A stretch of 64,000 nucleotides of DNA from Caballeronia glebae. GTDB taxonomy: Bacteria > Pseudomonadota > Gammaproteobacteria > Burkholderiales > Burkholderiaceae. Shown here in pieces: positions 49,633 to 58,895 of this stretch. Numbering within the stretch: the first letter of the stretch is position 1; each line of letters begins with the position of its first letter. Below the pieces are notes generated by a model. The model worked only from the letters and a program-made list of their open reading frames with translations. It was not told where the DNA came from and made no database searches. The stretch covers positions 124,001-188,000 of the forward strand of contig NZ_FCOJ02000001.1 in the NCBI RefSeq assembly GCF_001545035.1, in the 5' to 3' direction. The position numbers were made by a program, and so were the translations under genes.

Positions 49633-50856
49633 ATGTCTGAGCGGCCGGCGCGCAAAGCCTCGATGCATTCCGTCGGCTCGAACCAGTTGGGCATGCGCCA
49701 GTTCAACGAGCGCATCGTTCTGCAGGCGATCCGGCTTCATGGCGCGTTGGCCAAGGCCGATATCGCGCGCATGACGCGCCTGTCGATGCAGACGGTCTCG
49801 CTGATCGTCGATCATCTGATCGCAGACGGCCTGCTCGCGAAAGAGCCGCGCGCGCGTGTGCGCGGACGCATCGGTCAGCCGTCGGTGCCGATTTCGCTGC
49901 GCGCGGACGGTGCGTTTTCCATCGGCGTGAAAGTGGGGCGGCGCAGTCTCGACGTGTTGTCGATGGACTTCGCCGGCAATGTGCGGACGCGCGAGACGCT
50001 GGAATATGCCTATCCCGATCCGCATACGCTTTTTCCCGCGCTGGAAACGCGGCTCGCGCACGTCACGGCCGCGCTCGGCGACGACGCGCGCAAGATTGCG
50101 GGCATCGGCGTCGCAGCGCCGCTGTGGATCGGCGGCTGGCGCGATTTCTTCGACACGCCGCCCGACGCGCTCGCGGCGTGGGACGACATCGACATCCGCG
50201 CGCGCATCGAAGCGATGACCGCGCTGCCCGTCGAGTTCGCGAAGGACACGACGGCCGCGTGCGCCGCCGAGCTCGTGATGGGCCAGGGGCGCGGGCTGCG
50301 CGACTTTTTGTATGTGTTCATCGGGACGTTCATCGGCGGCGGGCTTGTCATCGATGGCCGATTGCACGCGGGGCCGGGCGGCAACGCGGGCGCGATCGGC
50401 TCGTTGCCGCTCGTCGATCGCGCAAGCGGCAAGCGCGCGGGCCAATTGCTCAACACGGCGTCGGTATACGTGCTGGAAAAGGCGCTGGCCGCGGCGGGCG
50501 CGCCGGCCGCCGCCGCACACGATGAGCGCGCGTGGTCGCCCGAGTGGCGCGCGCTATCGGAAGCGTGGATGCGCGACACGTGTCCCGCGATCGCGGCGGG
50601 CATTGCGTCGTCGTCGGCGCTGCTCGATCTCGAAGCCGTGGTGATCGACGGTGAAATCGACCGGATCTTGCTGCGCGAGGTGATCGGCCGCACCAACGAC
50701 GCGCTCGGCGCATTCGACTGGCAAGGCATGACACGGCCGCGTCTCGTCGAAGGGCAGATCGGCCCCGACGCCCGCGCGATGGGCGGCGCGATCTTGCCGC
50801 TTTACGCGCATTTCGCGCCCAAGCACGAGCTCTTTCTGAAGCCGCTCGAAGTCTGA
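49633..50856 (+). CDS. ROK-family transcriptional regulator
   Basis: 407 residues. N-terminal winged HTH (about 25-70: FNERIVLQAIRLHGALAKADIARMTRLSMQTVSLIVDHLIADGLL) is fused to a ROK sugar-kinase-like domain (FIGTFIGGGLVIDGRLHAGPGGNAGAIG). The usual ROK zinc site CxCGxxGCxE is not present, so it is likely a sensor rather than kinase, as in NagC/XylR/Mlc relatives. No sugar operon adjoins it, so its targets lie elsewhere. Converges with the LysE-type gene (2-base gap). Confidence 0.85.
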   Translation: MSERPARKASMHSVGSNQLGMRQFNERIVLQAIRLHGALAKADIARMTRLSMQTVSLIVDHLIADGLLAKEPRARVRGRIGQPSVPISLRADGAFSIGVKVGRRSLDVLSMDFAGNVRTRETLEYAYPDPHTLFPALETRLAHVTAALGDDARKIAGIGVAAPLWIGGWRDFFDTPPDALAAWDDIDIRARIEAMTALPVEFAKDTTAACAAELVMGQGRGLRDFLYVFIGTFIGGGLVIDGRLHAGPGGNAGAIGSLPLVDRASGKRAGQLLNTASVYVLEKALAAAGAPAAAAHDERAWSPEWRALSEAWMRDTCPAIAAGIASSSALLDLEAVVIDGEIDRILLREVIGRTNDALGAFDWQGMTRPRLVEGQIGPDARAMGGAILPLYAHFAPKHELFLKPLEV

Positions 50857-50858
50857 AA

Positions 50859-51482
50859 TCACTCCAGCGAAAGCCGCGCAGCGAACGCGAGCAGCGCCGC
50901 GGAGAACGTCCAGCGCTGCACGGTCTGCGCTTTCGGGTGACGGCGCAGCCAGCCGGAAATACGCACCGCGCCCGCCGCCAGCGCGAGGTCGAACATCATG
51001 CCGACCGCGACCAGCACGATGCCCAGTTCCAGCACCTGAGACCAGACCGGGCCCGCCTCCGGACGCACGAATTGCGGCAGCAGGACTGAGCAGAACAGTA
51101 GCGCCTTCGGATTGAGGATGCTGCTCAGAATGCCCTTCGCGTAGGCCGATCGCAGCGTGGATGCGGTTTGCCCGGACGCCGCGTCGAGCCCGAACGCGGG
51201 CGAGCGGAAAATCTGGATTGCCACGTAAGAGAGATACAGACCGCCCGCGATGCGCACGCCGTCGTAGAGCCACGGCGCGCTGCGCAAAAGCGCAGCGACG
51301 CCCAGCGCCGAGAGCGTCACGTGCGTCGCGCGCGCCGTCGCGAGACCGGCGGCCACGGCGAGTCCGTGCCGGAAACCGCGCGCGCCGCTCGTCTGCAGCA
51401 TGAGCGCCATGTCCGGTCCGGGCAGCGCGTACACGACCGCGAGCGGGCCGATGAAAACCCAAAGCAAATGTGGCGAAACCAT
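50859..51482 (-). CDS. LysE/RhtB-family amino-acid exporter
   Basis: 207 residues from the ATG at 51482, with AGGAGG eight bases upstream. Six helices; the family signature GPLAVVYALPGPDMALMLQTSGARGFRHGLAVAAGLATA is at the N-terminus and LNPKALLFCSVLLPQFV in the middle. Exports amino acids such as lysine, threonine or homoserine. The divergent Lrp-type gene is the expected regulator. Confidence 0.88.
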   Translation of the reverse strand: MVSPHLLWVFIGPLAVVYALPGPDMALMLQTSGARGFRHGLAVAAGLATARATHVTLSALGVAALLRSAPWLYDGVRIAGGLYLSYVAIQIFRSPAFGLDAASGQTASTLRSAYAKGILSSILNPKALLFCSVLLPQFVRPEAGPVWSQVLELGIVLVAVGMMFDLALAAGAVRISGWLRRHPKAQTVQRWTFSAALLAFAARLSLE

Positions 51483-51558
51483 GATGTGTTTCCTCCTGGA
51501 AGGCTTCATCGTGCCACTTCGGACGGAGCGTTTTGCGGCATTTTTGAGTTGTCTTGGC

Positions 51559-51568
51559 GATTCGAATC
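51559..51568. promoter_or_regulatory. Palindrome GATTCGAATC in the LysE-Lrp gap
   Basis: Perfect 10-bp palindrome. A similar one, GAATCGATTC, lies at 51583-51592. Both sit between divergent starts and could be Lrp boxes. Confidence 0.45.
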
Positions 51569-51570
51569 GA

Positions 51571-51610
51571 AGCTTTCCCCTAGAATCGATTCAAACTTAA
51601 GGGGAAAGCT
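51571..51610. promoter_or_regulatory. Long inverted repeat overlapping the Lrp ribosome binding site
   Basis: AGCTTTCCCCT (51571-51581) and AGGGGAAAGCT (51600-51610) are exact complements, 18 bases apart. The right arm contains the SD (AGGGGA) of the Lrp gene. On DNA it is a possible operator; in RNA it could hide the ribosome binding site. The spacer holds the palindrome GAATCGATTC. Confidence 0.6.
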
Positions 51611-51612
51611 CC

Positions 51613-52077
51613 ATGACCGGAATCGACCGTATCGACCGCGCAATGCTCGCCGCGCTTCAACAGGATGGCCGCATGCCGGTCGCGAAACTGGCCGAGCGCG
51701 TCGGCCTGAGCGAGACGCCGTGCGCGCGCCGTCTCAAGCGTCTGGAAACCGAGGGATTCATCGACGGTTATCGGGCCGTCCTGTCGCGCAGAGCGCTGGA
51801 ACTGGGCGTCGTCGCGTTCGCGCAGGTGCGCTTCAGCGTGCATGACCGCGCGCTGTCCGACCGCTTCGAGCGCGAAATTCAAGGCATTCCACGCATCGTG
51901 TCGTGCCACAACATTTCCGGCACGGCGGATTATCTGCTTCAGATCATCGCGCGCGATCTCGACGAATACGGCGTCTTCATGCGCGACGTGCTGCGGACGC
52001 TTCCGGGCGTGACGGCCGTCGAATCGATGCTCTCGTTGCGCGAAGTCAAACGCGACGGCGGTGTGCCCGTGCTATGA
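51613..52077 (+). CDS. Lrp/AsnC-family regulator
   Basis: 154 residues. HTH: IDRAMLAALQQDGRMPVAKLAERVGLSETPCARRLKRLETEGFIDGYRAVL (about 7-57), then a RAM ligand domain (VVAFAQVRFSVHDR, FEREIQGIPRIVSCHNISGTADYLLQIIARDLDEYGVFMRDVLRTLPGVTAVESMLSLREVK). Such regulators sense amino acids and often control divergent LysE-type exporters. Upstream lies the long inverted repeat that probably supports autoregulation. Confidence 0.9.
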   Translation: MTGIDRIDRAMLAALQQDGRMPVAKLAERVGLSETPCARRLKRLETEGFIDGYRAVLSRRALELGVVAFAQVRFSVHDRALSDRFEREIQGIPRIVSCHNISGTADYLLQIIARDLDEYGVFMRDVLRTLPGVTAVESMLSLREVKRDGGVPVL

Positions 52078-52080
52078 CGA

Positions 52081-52092
52081 TTGTCTATACAA
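52081..52092. promoter_or_regulatory. HutC-like operator, upstream copy
   Basis: TTGTCTATACAA matches the perfect downstream site in 11 of 12 bases and holds TGTC-N2-TACA. Confidence 0.55.
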
Positions 52093-52144
52093 CGAGCGAT
52101 TCCAACCAGCGGAAGGCCTCGGGATTCCCCTAATACAAGCAAAG

Positions 52145-52156
52145 TTGTATATACAA
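52145..52156. promoter_or_regulatory. HutC-like operator
   Basis: TTGTATATACAA is a perfect palindrome containing TGTA-N2-TACA, the core recognised by the histidine-utilisation repressor HutC (GntR family, urocanate as inducer). It lies 77 bases before hutU. Confidence 0.75.
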
Positions 52157-52232
52157 GAAGATTAAGCCAACTCGACGCGGGTCTTCGTCCGCGTCCGTCG
52201 ACACTTACTTTCTTGATGCGCAGGAGCAATCC

Positions 52233-53909
52233 GTGACTTCGTCTTCCCGTTTTCGCGACACCGAGATCCGCGCGCCGCGCGGCACGCAACTCAACGCCAA
52301 GAGCTGGCTCACCGAAGCGCCGCTGCGCATGCTGATGAACAATCTCGACCCCGAAGTGGCCGAGAATCCGAAGGAACTCGTGGTGTACGGCGGCATCGGC
52401 CGGGCGGCGCGCGATTGGGCGTGCTACGACAAGATCGTCGAAACGCTGAAGCGTCTCGAAGCGGACGAGACGCTGCTCGTCCAGTCGGGCAAGCCGGTCG
52501 GCGTGTTCAAGACCCATGAGAACGCGCCGCGCGTGTTGATCGCGAATTCGAATCTCGTGCCGCACTGGGCGAACTGGGAACACTTCAACGAGCTCGACGC
52601 GAAGGGTCTCGCGATGTACGGGCAGATGACCGCCGGCAGCTGGATCTACATCGGCAGTCAGGGCATCGTGCAGGGTACCTACGAGACCTTCGTCGAAGCC
52701 GGCCGGCAGCATTACGGCGGCGACCTCAAAGGCCGCTGGGTGCTCACCGCGGGTCTCGGCGGCATGGGCGGCGCGCAGCCGCTCGCGGCGACGCTCGCTC
52801 GTGCGTGTTCGCTGAACATCGAATGTCAGCAGAGCCGCATCGATTTCCGTCTGAAGACGCGTTACGTCGACGAACAGGCGACCGATCTCGACGACGCCCT
52901 CGCGCGCATCGAGCGCCACACGTCCGAAGGCCGCGCGATTTCCGTTGCGTTGTGCGCGAACGCGGCGGACGTGCTGCCCGAACTCGTGCGCCGCGGCGTG
53001 CGCCCGGACATGGTCACGGACCAGACGAGCGCGCACGATCCGCTCAACGGCTATCTGCCGAAAGGCTGGACGTGGGCGCAGTACCGCGACCGCGCGCAGA
53101 GCGAGCCGGCGGCGACCGTGAAAGCCGCGAAGCAATCGATGGCCGAGCACGTGCGCGCGATGCTCGCGTTCCGCGAACAGGGCGTGCCGACCTTCGACTA
53201 CGGCAACAACATCCGCCAGATGGCCAAGGAAGAGGGCGTCGAAAACGCGTTCGACTTTCCGGGCTTCGTGCCGGCATATATCCGTCCGCTGTTCTGCCGC
53301 GGCGTCGGGCCGTTCCGCTGGGCCGCGCTGTCGGGCAATCCCGAGGACATCTACAAGACCGACGCGAAAGTGAAGGAGCTGATCGCCGACGACGCCCATC
53401 TGCATCGCTGGCTCGACATGGCGCGCGAACGCATCAGCTTCCAGGGCCTGCCGGCGCGCATCTGCTGGGTCGGTCTCGGCCTGCGCGCGAAGCTCGGCCT
53501 CGCGTTCAACGAGATGGTGCGTAACGGCGAGTTGTCGGCGCCGGTCGTGATCGGCCGCGATCATCTCGATTCCGGATCGGTCGCGAGCCCGAATCGCGAG
53601 ACCGAAGCGATGCAGGATGGCTCGGACGCCGTGTCCGACTGGCCGCTGCTCAACGCTCTCCTGAACACGGCGAGCGGCGCGACCTGGGTGTCGATTCACC
53701 ACGGCGGCGGCGTCGGCATGGGCTTTTCGCAGCACGCGGGCGTCGTGATCGTATGCGACGGCAGCGTTGAGGCCGATGCGCGTATCGCGCGCGTGCTGCA
53801 CAACGATCCGGCGACGGGCGTCATGCGTCACGCGGATGCCGGCTACGACATCGCGGTGCAATGCGCGCACGAGCAAGGCCTCGATCTGCCGATGATCGAC
53901 AAGCGATGA
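52233..53909 (+). CDS. hutU: Urocanate hydratase
   Basis: 558 residues (family about 556). Converts urocanate to imidazolonepropionate, second step of histidine breakdown, with tightly bound NAD+ . Motifs: [64 protein letters not shown] loop [12 protein letters not shown], and [22 protein letters not shown] with a Cys in the active region. The start is a GTG with AGGAG (52222-52226) six bases upstream. Its stop overlaps the hutI start. hutH, the preceding step, is not present upstream. Confidence 0.96.
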   Translation: MTSSSRFRDTEIRAPRGTQLNAKSWLTEAPLRMLMNNLDPEVAENPKELVVYGGIGRAARDWACYDKIVETLKRLEADETLLVQSGKPVGVFKTHENAPRVLIANSNLVPHWANWEHFNELDAKGLAMYGQMTAGSWIYIGSQGIVQGTYETFVEAGRQHYGGDLKGRWVLTAGLGGMGGAQPLAATLARACSLNIECQQSRIDFRLKTRYVDEQATDLDDALARIERHTSEGRAISVALCANAADVLPELVRRGVRPDMVTDQTSAHDPLNGYLPKGWTWAQYRDRAQSEPAATVKAAKQSMAEHVRAMLAFREQGVPTFDYGNNIRQMAKEEGVENAFDFPGFVPAYIRPLFCRGVGPFRWAALSGNPEDIYKTDAKVKELIADDAHLHRWLDMARERISFQGLPARICWVGLGLRAKLGLAFNEMVRNGELSAPVVIGRDHLDSGSVASPNRETEAMQDGSDAVSDWPLLNALLNTASGATWVSIHHGGGVGMGFSQHAGVVIVCDGSVEADARIARVLHNDPATGVMRHADAGYDIAVQCAHEQGLDLPMIDKR

Positions 53910-55126
53910 AAACGCTCTGGCAACACTGCCACGCCGCGACGATGGCCGATGGCAAGTATTCGGCCATCGAAGACGCGGCGATCCTGACCGACGACGCGCG
54001 CATCGAATGGATCGGCCCGCGCGCGGCGACGCCGGATATCGGCGAATGCGAGCGTGTCGATCTCGAAGGCGCGTGGGTGACGCCGGGCCTGATCGACTGT
54101 CACACGCATCTGGTTTTCGGCGGCGATCGCAGCGGCGAATTCGAAGAGCGGCTCGAAGGCGTGAGCTATGCGCAGATCGCGGCGCGCGGCGGCGGCATTG
54201 CGAGCACGGTGCGGGCGACGCGCGAAGCCAGCGAGGACGCGCTGTTCGACGCCGCGAAAGCGCGCGCGCTCGGCCTGATGCGCGAAGGCGTGACGACGCT
54301 CGAAGTGAAGTCCGGCTACGGGCTCGACCTCGCGAACGAACGCAAGATGCTCGCCGTTGCGCGCCGTCTCGGGCAAGCGCTGCCGCTGACCGTGCGCGCG
54401 ACCTGCCTGGCCGCGCACGCGTTACCGCCCGAGTACGCGAATCGCGCGGATGACTACATCGCCCATGTCTGCGACGAGATGCTGCCCGCGCTCGTCGAGG
54501 AAGGGCTGGTCGATGCCGTCGATGCGTTCTGCGAGCACATCGCGTTCTCGACGCAGCAGGTCGAGCGCGTGTTCCGATGCGCGCGCGAACTGGGCGTGCC
54601 CGTGAAGCTGCACGCCGAACAGTTGTCGTCCTTGCATGGATCGTCGTTGGCGGCGCGGTATCGGGCATTGTCGGCGGATCATCTCGAATACATGACCGAG
54701 GACGACGCGGCCGCGATGGCGCAATCCGGCACCGTCGCCGTGCTCCTGCCGGGCGCGTTCTACATGTTGCGCGAAACGCAATTGCCGCCTATCGATGTGC
54801 TGCGGCGGCATCGCGTGCCGATCGCGCTCGCGAGCGATCTGAATCCGGGAACGTCGCCCGCGCTCTCGTTGCGCATGATGCTCAATATGGGTTGCACGCT
54901 GTTTCGCCTGACGCCGGAAGAGGCGCTCGCCGGCGCGACGACGCATGCGGCGAAGGCGCTCGGCTTGCAAGCGACGCACGGATCGCTCGAAGCCGGCAAG
55001 ACGGCGGATTTCGTCGCCTGGCGCATCGGCCGGCCGGCCGAGCTTTCGTACTGGCTTGGCGGTTCGCTTCGAAATCGCGTCGTGCGCGGCGGAGTGGAGG
55101 TCGATGTCGAGCGCATCGCCCGATAA
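53906..55126 (+). CDS. hutI: Imidazolonepropionase
   Basis: 406 residues, amidohydrolase fold. Metal ligands His66 and His68 (DCHTHLVF), further His in KLHAEQLSS and the Asp in [23 protein letters not shown]. Opens imidazolonepropionate to N-formimino-L-glutamate. The ATG overlaps the hutU stop (ATGA), so they are translationally coupled. hutF/hutG, needed to finish the route, do not follow; a terminator does. Confidence 0.96.
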   Translation: MKTLWQHCHAATMADGKYSAIEDAAILTDDARIEWIGPRAATPDIGECERVDLEGAWVTPGLIDCHTHLVFGGDRSGEFEERLEGVSYAQIAARGGGIASTVRATREASEDALFDAAKARALGLMREGVTTLEVKSGYGLDLANERKMLAVARRLGQALPLTVRATCLAAHALPPEYANRADDYIAHVCDEMLPALVEEGLVDAVDAFCEHIAFSTQQVERVFRCARELGVPVKLHAEQLSSLHGSSLAARYRALSADHLEYMTEDDAAAMAQSGTVAVLLPGAFYMLRETQLPPIDVLRRHRVPIALASDLNPGTSPALSLRMMLNMGCTLFRLTPEEALAGATTHAAKALGLQATHGSLEAGKTADFVAWRIGRPAELSYWLGGSLRNRVVRGGVEVDVERIAR

Positions 55127-55129
55127 AAC

Positions 55130-55161
55130 AAACGCCTCGTCCGAACCCGGACGAGGCGTTT
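55130..55161. terminator. Bidirectional terminator between hutI and the GlsB-like gene
   Basis: Perfect 14-bp stem AAACGCCTCGTCCG with CGGACGAGGCGTTT and four-base loop. T-rich on the minus strand (TTTGTTTTA); shorter T run on the plus strand. Confidence 0.88.
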
Positions 55162-55185
55162 CGTCAAAAAAAGTGCGGCGCGGCG

Positions 55186-55437
55186 TTACGTGCGCTTGCG
55201 GATCATTCCCCAGACGACGAGCAGGATGATTGCGCCGATTACCGAGGCGATCCATCCCGCCGGCTGTCCCGGCTGATACCAGCCGAGCGCCCGGCCGACA
55301 TAGCCCGCGATCAGCGAGCCGGCGATGCCGAGGACGATGGTCATGATCCAACCCATGTTGTCGTCGCCCGGCTTGAGCGCGCGCGCGATGAGACCGACGA
55401 CGAGTCCGACGATCAAAGTACCAAAGAATGCAAACAT
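55186..55437 (-). CDS. GlsB/YeaQ/YmgE-family stress membrane protein
   Basis: 83 residues from the ATG at 55437, preceded by AAGGAG. Three hydrophobic helices with Gly zipper patterns: GTLIVGLVVGLIARALKPGDDNMGWIMTIVLGIAGSLIAGYVGRALG and GWIASVIGAIILLVVWGMI. This is the transglycosylase-associated protein family (PF04226), induced by stress in many bacteria; the molecular role is unclear. Confidence 0.88.
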   Translation of the reverse strand: MFAFFGTLIVGLVVGLIARALKPGDDNMGWIMTIVLGIAGSLIAGYVGRALGWYQPGQPAGWIASVIGAIILLVVWGMIRKRT

Positions 55438-55640
55438 GAGGTCGCTCCTTAACTGAGTTTTACGGCGTATTGATTGCGTTGCAGATGGATTCCGGAGGTC
55501 CCGGTGCATGCAAAGTAGCACGGCGCAATGCGTTTGGGTATGACACTGGCCGTCTGGTTAATCCTTCGAGCACGAACGATGCCGCGCGCTGCTCCAAGGT
55601 AAAATCCGTCGCATTGCCTTACTGCTTGCGTTGCTACGAT

Positions 55641-56129
55641 ATGACTGATTCCGAATTTCCCTCCACCGACGATGTGATCCACGAAGCCCGCCTCTGGCGC
55701 GACGACGGCTGGACCGCGCGCGTGATCAAGAACGAGGACGACGACGGCTGGGCCGTCGAGATGATTCAAACGGGCGAGACCGAGCCCTCGCTGGTCGGCC
55801 CCTGGACGATGGGCCGCGACAAGAAAAACCCGAAGCCGCTCGATGCGAACGCGTTCCGCACGCTGGTCAAGACGGCCTCGGAAGTCTTGCGTCGGCATGA
55901 GCAGCAGCGTCATGCGATGTTGAACAAGAACGTCACCATCGACATTCAGGGCGAAGACGTCACCGTCACGCTGGAGATCGTTCCGGATGAAGACGATCCC
56001 TACGCCAATCTCAAGGCCTTCGATGCCTACGGCGCGCAACTCGCGCACGTGCGCGTGTCGCCGGCATTCAAGCTGAGCAAGGCGAGCGCCGAGCGCTGGG
56101 CCGAGAACGATTTCGCGAAGCCGAACTGA
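55641..56129 (+). CDS. Conserved hypothetical protein
   Basis: 162 residues from ATG 55641. Acidic, with IHEARLWRDDGWTARVIKNEDDDGWAVEMIQTGETEPSLVGPWTMGRDKKNPKPLD and a second acidic beta region (VTIDIQGEDVTVTLEIVPDEDDPYANLKAF). No known domain recognised; composition suggests a soluble cytoplasmic protein. Convergent with the large OmpA-type gene across a hairpin. Confidence 0.7.
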   Translation: MTDSEFPSTDDVIHEARLWRDDGWTARVIKNEDDDGWAVEMIQTGETEPSLVGPWTMGRDKKNPKPLDANAFRTLVKTASEVLRRHEQQRHAMLNKNVTIDIQGEDVTVTLEIVPDEDDPYANLKAFDAYGAQLAHVRVSPAFKLSKASAERWAENDFAKPN

Positions 56130-56168
56130 GTCGGCCATGAAGCGCTTATCGCGCGAGCACCGATGAAA

Positions 56169-56196
56169 ACGCCGTCGCGCTTTCGTGCGACGGCGT
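56169..56196 (-). terminator. Probable terminator between convergent genes
   Basis: Perfect 10-bp stem ACGCCGTCGC with GCGACGGCGT; on the minus strand it is followed by TTTTC. Confidence 0.7.
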
Positions 56197-56221
56197 ATCA
56201 AAATGCGAGCTTGATCGGCTC

Positions 56222-58060
56222 TTAGCTCTTACTGACCACGAACTCGATCCGGCGATTCGCGAAACGTCCGCTGGCGGTTTCGTTGTCGGCGACCGGGTTG
56301 GCGCTGCCGTAACCCTTGGCCGTGAGGGATTGCGGCGGCACGCCGTATCGCACGAGGTAGCCACGGACCGACTGAGCACGTTCCTTCGACACTTCCAGGT
56401 TCGCGGATGCCGCGCCTTGGCCATCCGAATAACCCGCGACTTCGAGATTCACCATCGAACCGTTGTCGGCGCAACGCTTGAGTAGCTGCGACGTCTCGCC
56501 GAGCGTGGCGTACGCGCTGTTCGGGATCTGCGCGCTCGAGCGCTCGAAATTGACCACCTGAAGGTCGAGCACCTGGCTCAGCTTGTCGCCGGAGCAAGGC
56601 GCTTTCGTGGCGAGCAGGCTCTTCATTGCGCTGCGAAAGGATTGCGTCGCGCTGGCGACCGCGCTGTCGACGTCGAACACCGCGACCTGGAACATGCCGC
56701 CGAGCGTGCTTCCCAGACGATCGGCCCAGCCGAGCTTCGGGTTCGCGGCCGCGCCGCTCAACTCCACTTTCGAGCCGCTGATCTTGACTTCCGCGCCGGG
56801 CACGGCCATGAGCGGGACAAAGTCGTTCAGGCGCGAAAGCCAGGTTGCCGGGCGCGTTTCCGGAACGACGGAAACGTTCGCCGTGTAGCCCTTTCCGAAG
56901 CGAGCAGTCAACGTCTCGATCAGAAGCGTTTTTTCCGCTTCGGTTCCGACCGTTGCGGCGATCGCCGGGACGCCCGCCGCGTTGACGTCGAACCGCAACT
57001 GCCCGTCTTTCCACGAGGCCGGCGCGACGCTCGGCGCCGAAGCCGCTTGCGATGCCGCCGCGGGTGCGCTTGCCGTCACGACGGGCGACGCTGGCTGCGC
57101 GGGCTCCGTGATGATCGGCGTACTCGATGGCATTGCTGACGAAGCAGGCGCGGGCGCCGGCGGCGTAGCGACTTCCGGCGCGACAGGAGCGGCGCCCGGT
57201 TGGGCGCTGGCGTCGTGCGTGAAGCCGCGGTAATAGACCAGCCCGAGAATGGCGGCCAACAACGCAAAAAGCAGCCAGATCCACTTGTTCGAACGATTTC
57301 GCGATGGCTTGCGTACCGGTGCGCGCATCGGAGGCACGAGAGGCGGCGGCGAAAGCGCGGGCGAAAGCGGCGGGGGTTCGGACACAGGCGCGGTTTGCAT
57401 GGATGCTTTCACGACCGGCTCGGGCCTCGCCGCCTCTGCGATGTCGCCATCGGCACGCGGCGCCAGGCTCGCTACGACCGCATCGAGCCGTGGCGTGATG
57501 CCAGTGGTGAAGCCTTCGGTATTGCCGACGCCGATAGCCGCCGCGATCGCGTTCGACATCGACGCATGGATCTCGCCGACCTGCTCGCGCATCAGCGTGG
57601 GCACTTGCGGCAGCCCCCACTGCGCGAGCAGGAAGTGCCGCTTCATGACGCCGAAGAGCACGGCGGCCACGATGCCGGCGAACGCTGCGGTCGCTTGCGT
57701 GGGAACCCCGGTTTCGGTCGATACGGTATCGGCCAGTGCATCGACGCGCTGACCCGTTGCGAGCGCGGCGAGAGCGTGACCGGTGGCTTCGAGCTGCTTG
57801 AGACCGCCGGTGGTCGCGATCAGCTTGGGTAACTGATCCGCGATGTAGGCGTTCGTCTCCGGCTGCATGATGACGGTGTACACCGCCTGCGAGCCGGGGA
57901 CGAGCGTGGCCCGGTCCATCAGCGACGCGACGAGTCCCGGCCCGAAACGTCCCACCAGTTGCCGGAGGACCTGCCCCGAGATGCCGAACTGGCGTGACAG
58001 CTGTTCGAGGACGTTTTCCGGGAACGCGGCGTGGACCGCCTGGACCAGATTAATGCTCAT
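56222..58060 (-). CDS. Chimeric DUF937-like/OmpA membrane protein
   Basis: 612 residues. N-terminal about 200 residues are helical (MSINLVQAVHAAFPENVLEQLSRQFGISG, ATLVPGSQAVYTVIMQP, AAFAGIVAAVLFGVMKRH), with a resemblance to DUF937/YidB proteins. A Pro-rich basic stretch (225-258) leads to one membrane helix (259-277, WIWLLFALLAAILGLVYY), then an Ala/Pro linker (280-345), a BON-like or unknown domain (346-480) and an OmpA peptidoglycan-binding domain (about 490-612: VAGYSDGQGAASANLEVSKERAQSVRGYLVRYGV, GRFANRRIEFVV). This implies a cytoplasmic N-terminus and a periplasmic end that binds the cell wall. Role unknown. Confidence 0.8.
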   Translation of the reverse strand: MSINLVQAVHAAFPENVLEQLSRQFGISGQVLRQLVGRFGPGLVASLMDRATLVPGSQAVYTVIMQPETNAYIADQLPKLIATTGGLKQLEATGHALAALATGQRVDALADTVSTETGVPTQATAAFAGIVAAVLFGVMKRHFLLAQWGLPQVPTLMREQVGEIHASMSNAIAAAIGVGNTEGFTTGITPRLDAVVASLAPRADGDIAEAARPEPVVKASMQTAPVSEPPPLSPALSPPPLVPPMRAPVRKPSRNRSNKWIWLLFALLAAILGLVYYRGFTHDASAQPGAAPVAPEVATPPAPAPASSAMPSSTPIITEPAQPASPVVTASAPAAASQAASAPSVAPASWKDGQLRFDVNAAGVPAIAATVGTEAEKTLLIETLTARFGKGYTANVSVVPETRPATWLSRLNDFVPLMAVPGAEVKISGSKVELSGAAANPKLGWADRLGSTLGGMFQVAVFDVDSAVASATQSFRSAMKSLLATKAPCSGDKLSQVLDLQVVNFERSSAQIPNSAYATLGETSQLLKRCADNGSMVNLEVAGYSDGQGAASANLEVSKERAQSVRGYLVRYGVPPQSLTAKGYGSANPVADNETASGRFANRRIEFVVSKS

Positions 58061-58585
58061 CGACTGAATTTCCTTTCTACATGAGCGCTTGACGCAAGCG
58101 CAGGTGCGCCGCGGATTTTATATGCGAAGCTATCCTAAAAAGAGGCATGCAAACTTAATTAGGAAACGTCGCATCGATTCGACGCGCATGGCGCTCGCTT
58201 CAGCGTGGCGAAATGGCTCAGTTCGAGAATATTTTGAGAATGCGCCTGACGGCGATGGCGATCCGGCGCGATGCGGCCGGCACGGGTTCCGCATTTTTCA
58301 CGGAAAGCGCGGCGAGCGACGGCATGGAATGGGGCGGGACGAACGTGCTGTACGAAGCGTCGAGTGGCGACGTCCACGCGCAAGTGCGGCAATCGTGCTT
58401 CGCGCACGTGTTGCAGGGAGGCTGGTCGCGGTGCATGGCAAATTCCTTTACGGGTATCCGCACATGATCTTCGAAACGCTATCGTAAGGCGATCAGAGAC
58501 TTCCGATTGAACTCTTGGTTTCGATCTCGGAAATAGGACACACTAGCGGGATGAATCCGGCACTGTTTCTCCAAAGGAGAGGGCG
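58061..58585. other. Gene-poor region between the OmpA-type and YciI genes
   Basis: About 525 bases. AT-rich at 58105-58160, where promoters for the minus-strand gene probably lie. Two short overlapping frames on opposite strands (plus 58213-58467, minus 58218-58463) cannot both be real and neither has a good SD or recognisable motif. The minus frame shows C-x2-C-x4-C-x2-C, which may be chance. Confidence 0.5.
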
Positions 58586-58882
58586 ATGCACTATTTGTTG
58601 ATCTACGAACTTAGTTCAGACTATCTGGAGCGCCGCGCGCAGTTTCGCGATTCGCATCTGGCGCTCGCGTGGGCGGCGGTGGAGCGGGGCGACATCGTGC
58701 TCGCGGGCGCGCTCGATGCGCCCGCCGATCGCGCGATGCTGTTGTTTCACAGCGATTCGCCCGCCGCCGCGGAAGACTTCGCGAAGAACGATCCATACGT
58801 GACGAACGGGCTGGTCGAGCGTTGGGAAGTGCGCAAGTGGAACACGGTCGTGGGCGCGAACGCGGCTACGCCGGTGCGATAG
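58586..58882 (+). CDS. YciI-family protein
   Basis: 98 residues. MHYLLIYELSSDYLERRAQFRDSHLALAWAAVERGDIVLAGALDAPADRAMLLFHSDSPAAAEDFAKNDPYV follows the YciI ferredoxin-like pattern with the central His (HLALAW) and Asp (NDPYV). AAAGGAGA lies a few bases before the ATG. Function unknown, possibly a small enzyme. Convergent with the LysR gene. Confidence 0.85.
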   Translation: MHYLLIYELSSDYLERRAQFRDSHLALAWAAVERGDIVLAGALDAPADRAMLLFHSDSPAAAEDFAKNDPYVTNGLVERWEVRKWNTVVGANAATPVR

Positions 58883-58895
58883 CGCGACGCTACGA

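Noticed and set aside
51939-54668. A 909-codon minus-strand frame across the hut genes
   Set aside because: No motif, Arg-rich, and it would run opposite two well-conserved enzymes.
58213-58467. 84-codon plus-strand frame and its minus-strand counterpart
   Set aside because: They overlap almost fully; neither has a good start signal or known motif, so neither is listed as a gene.
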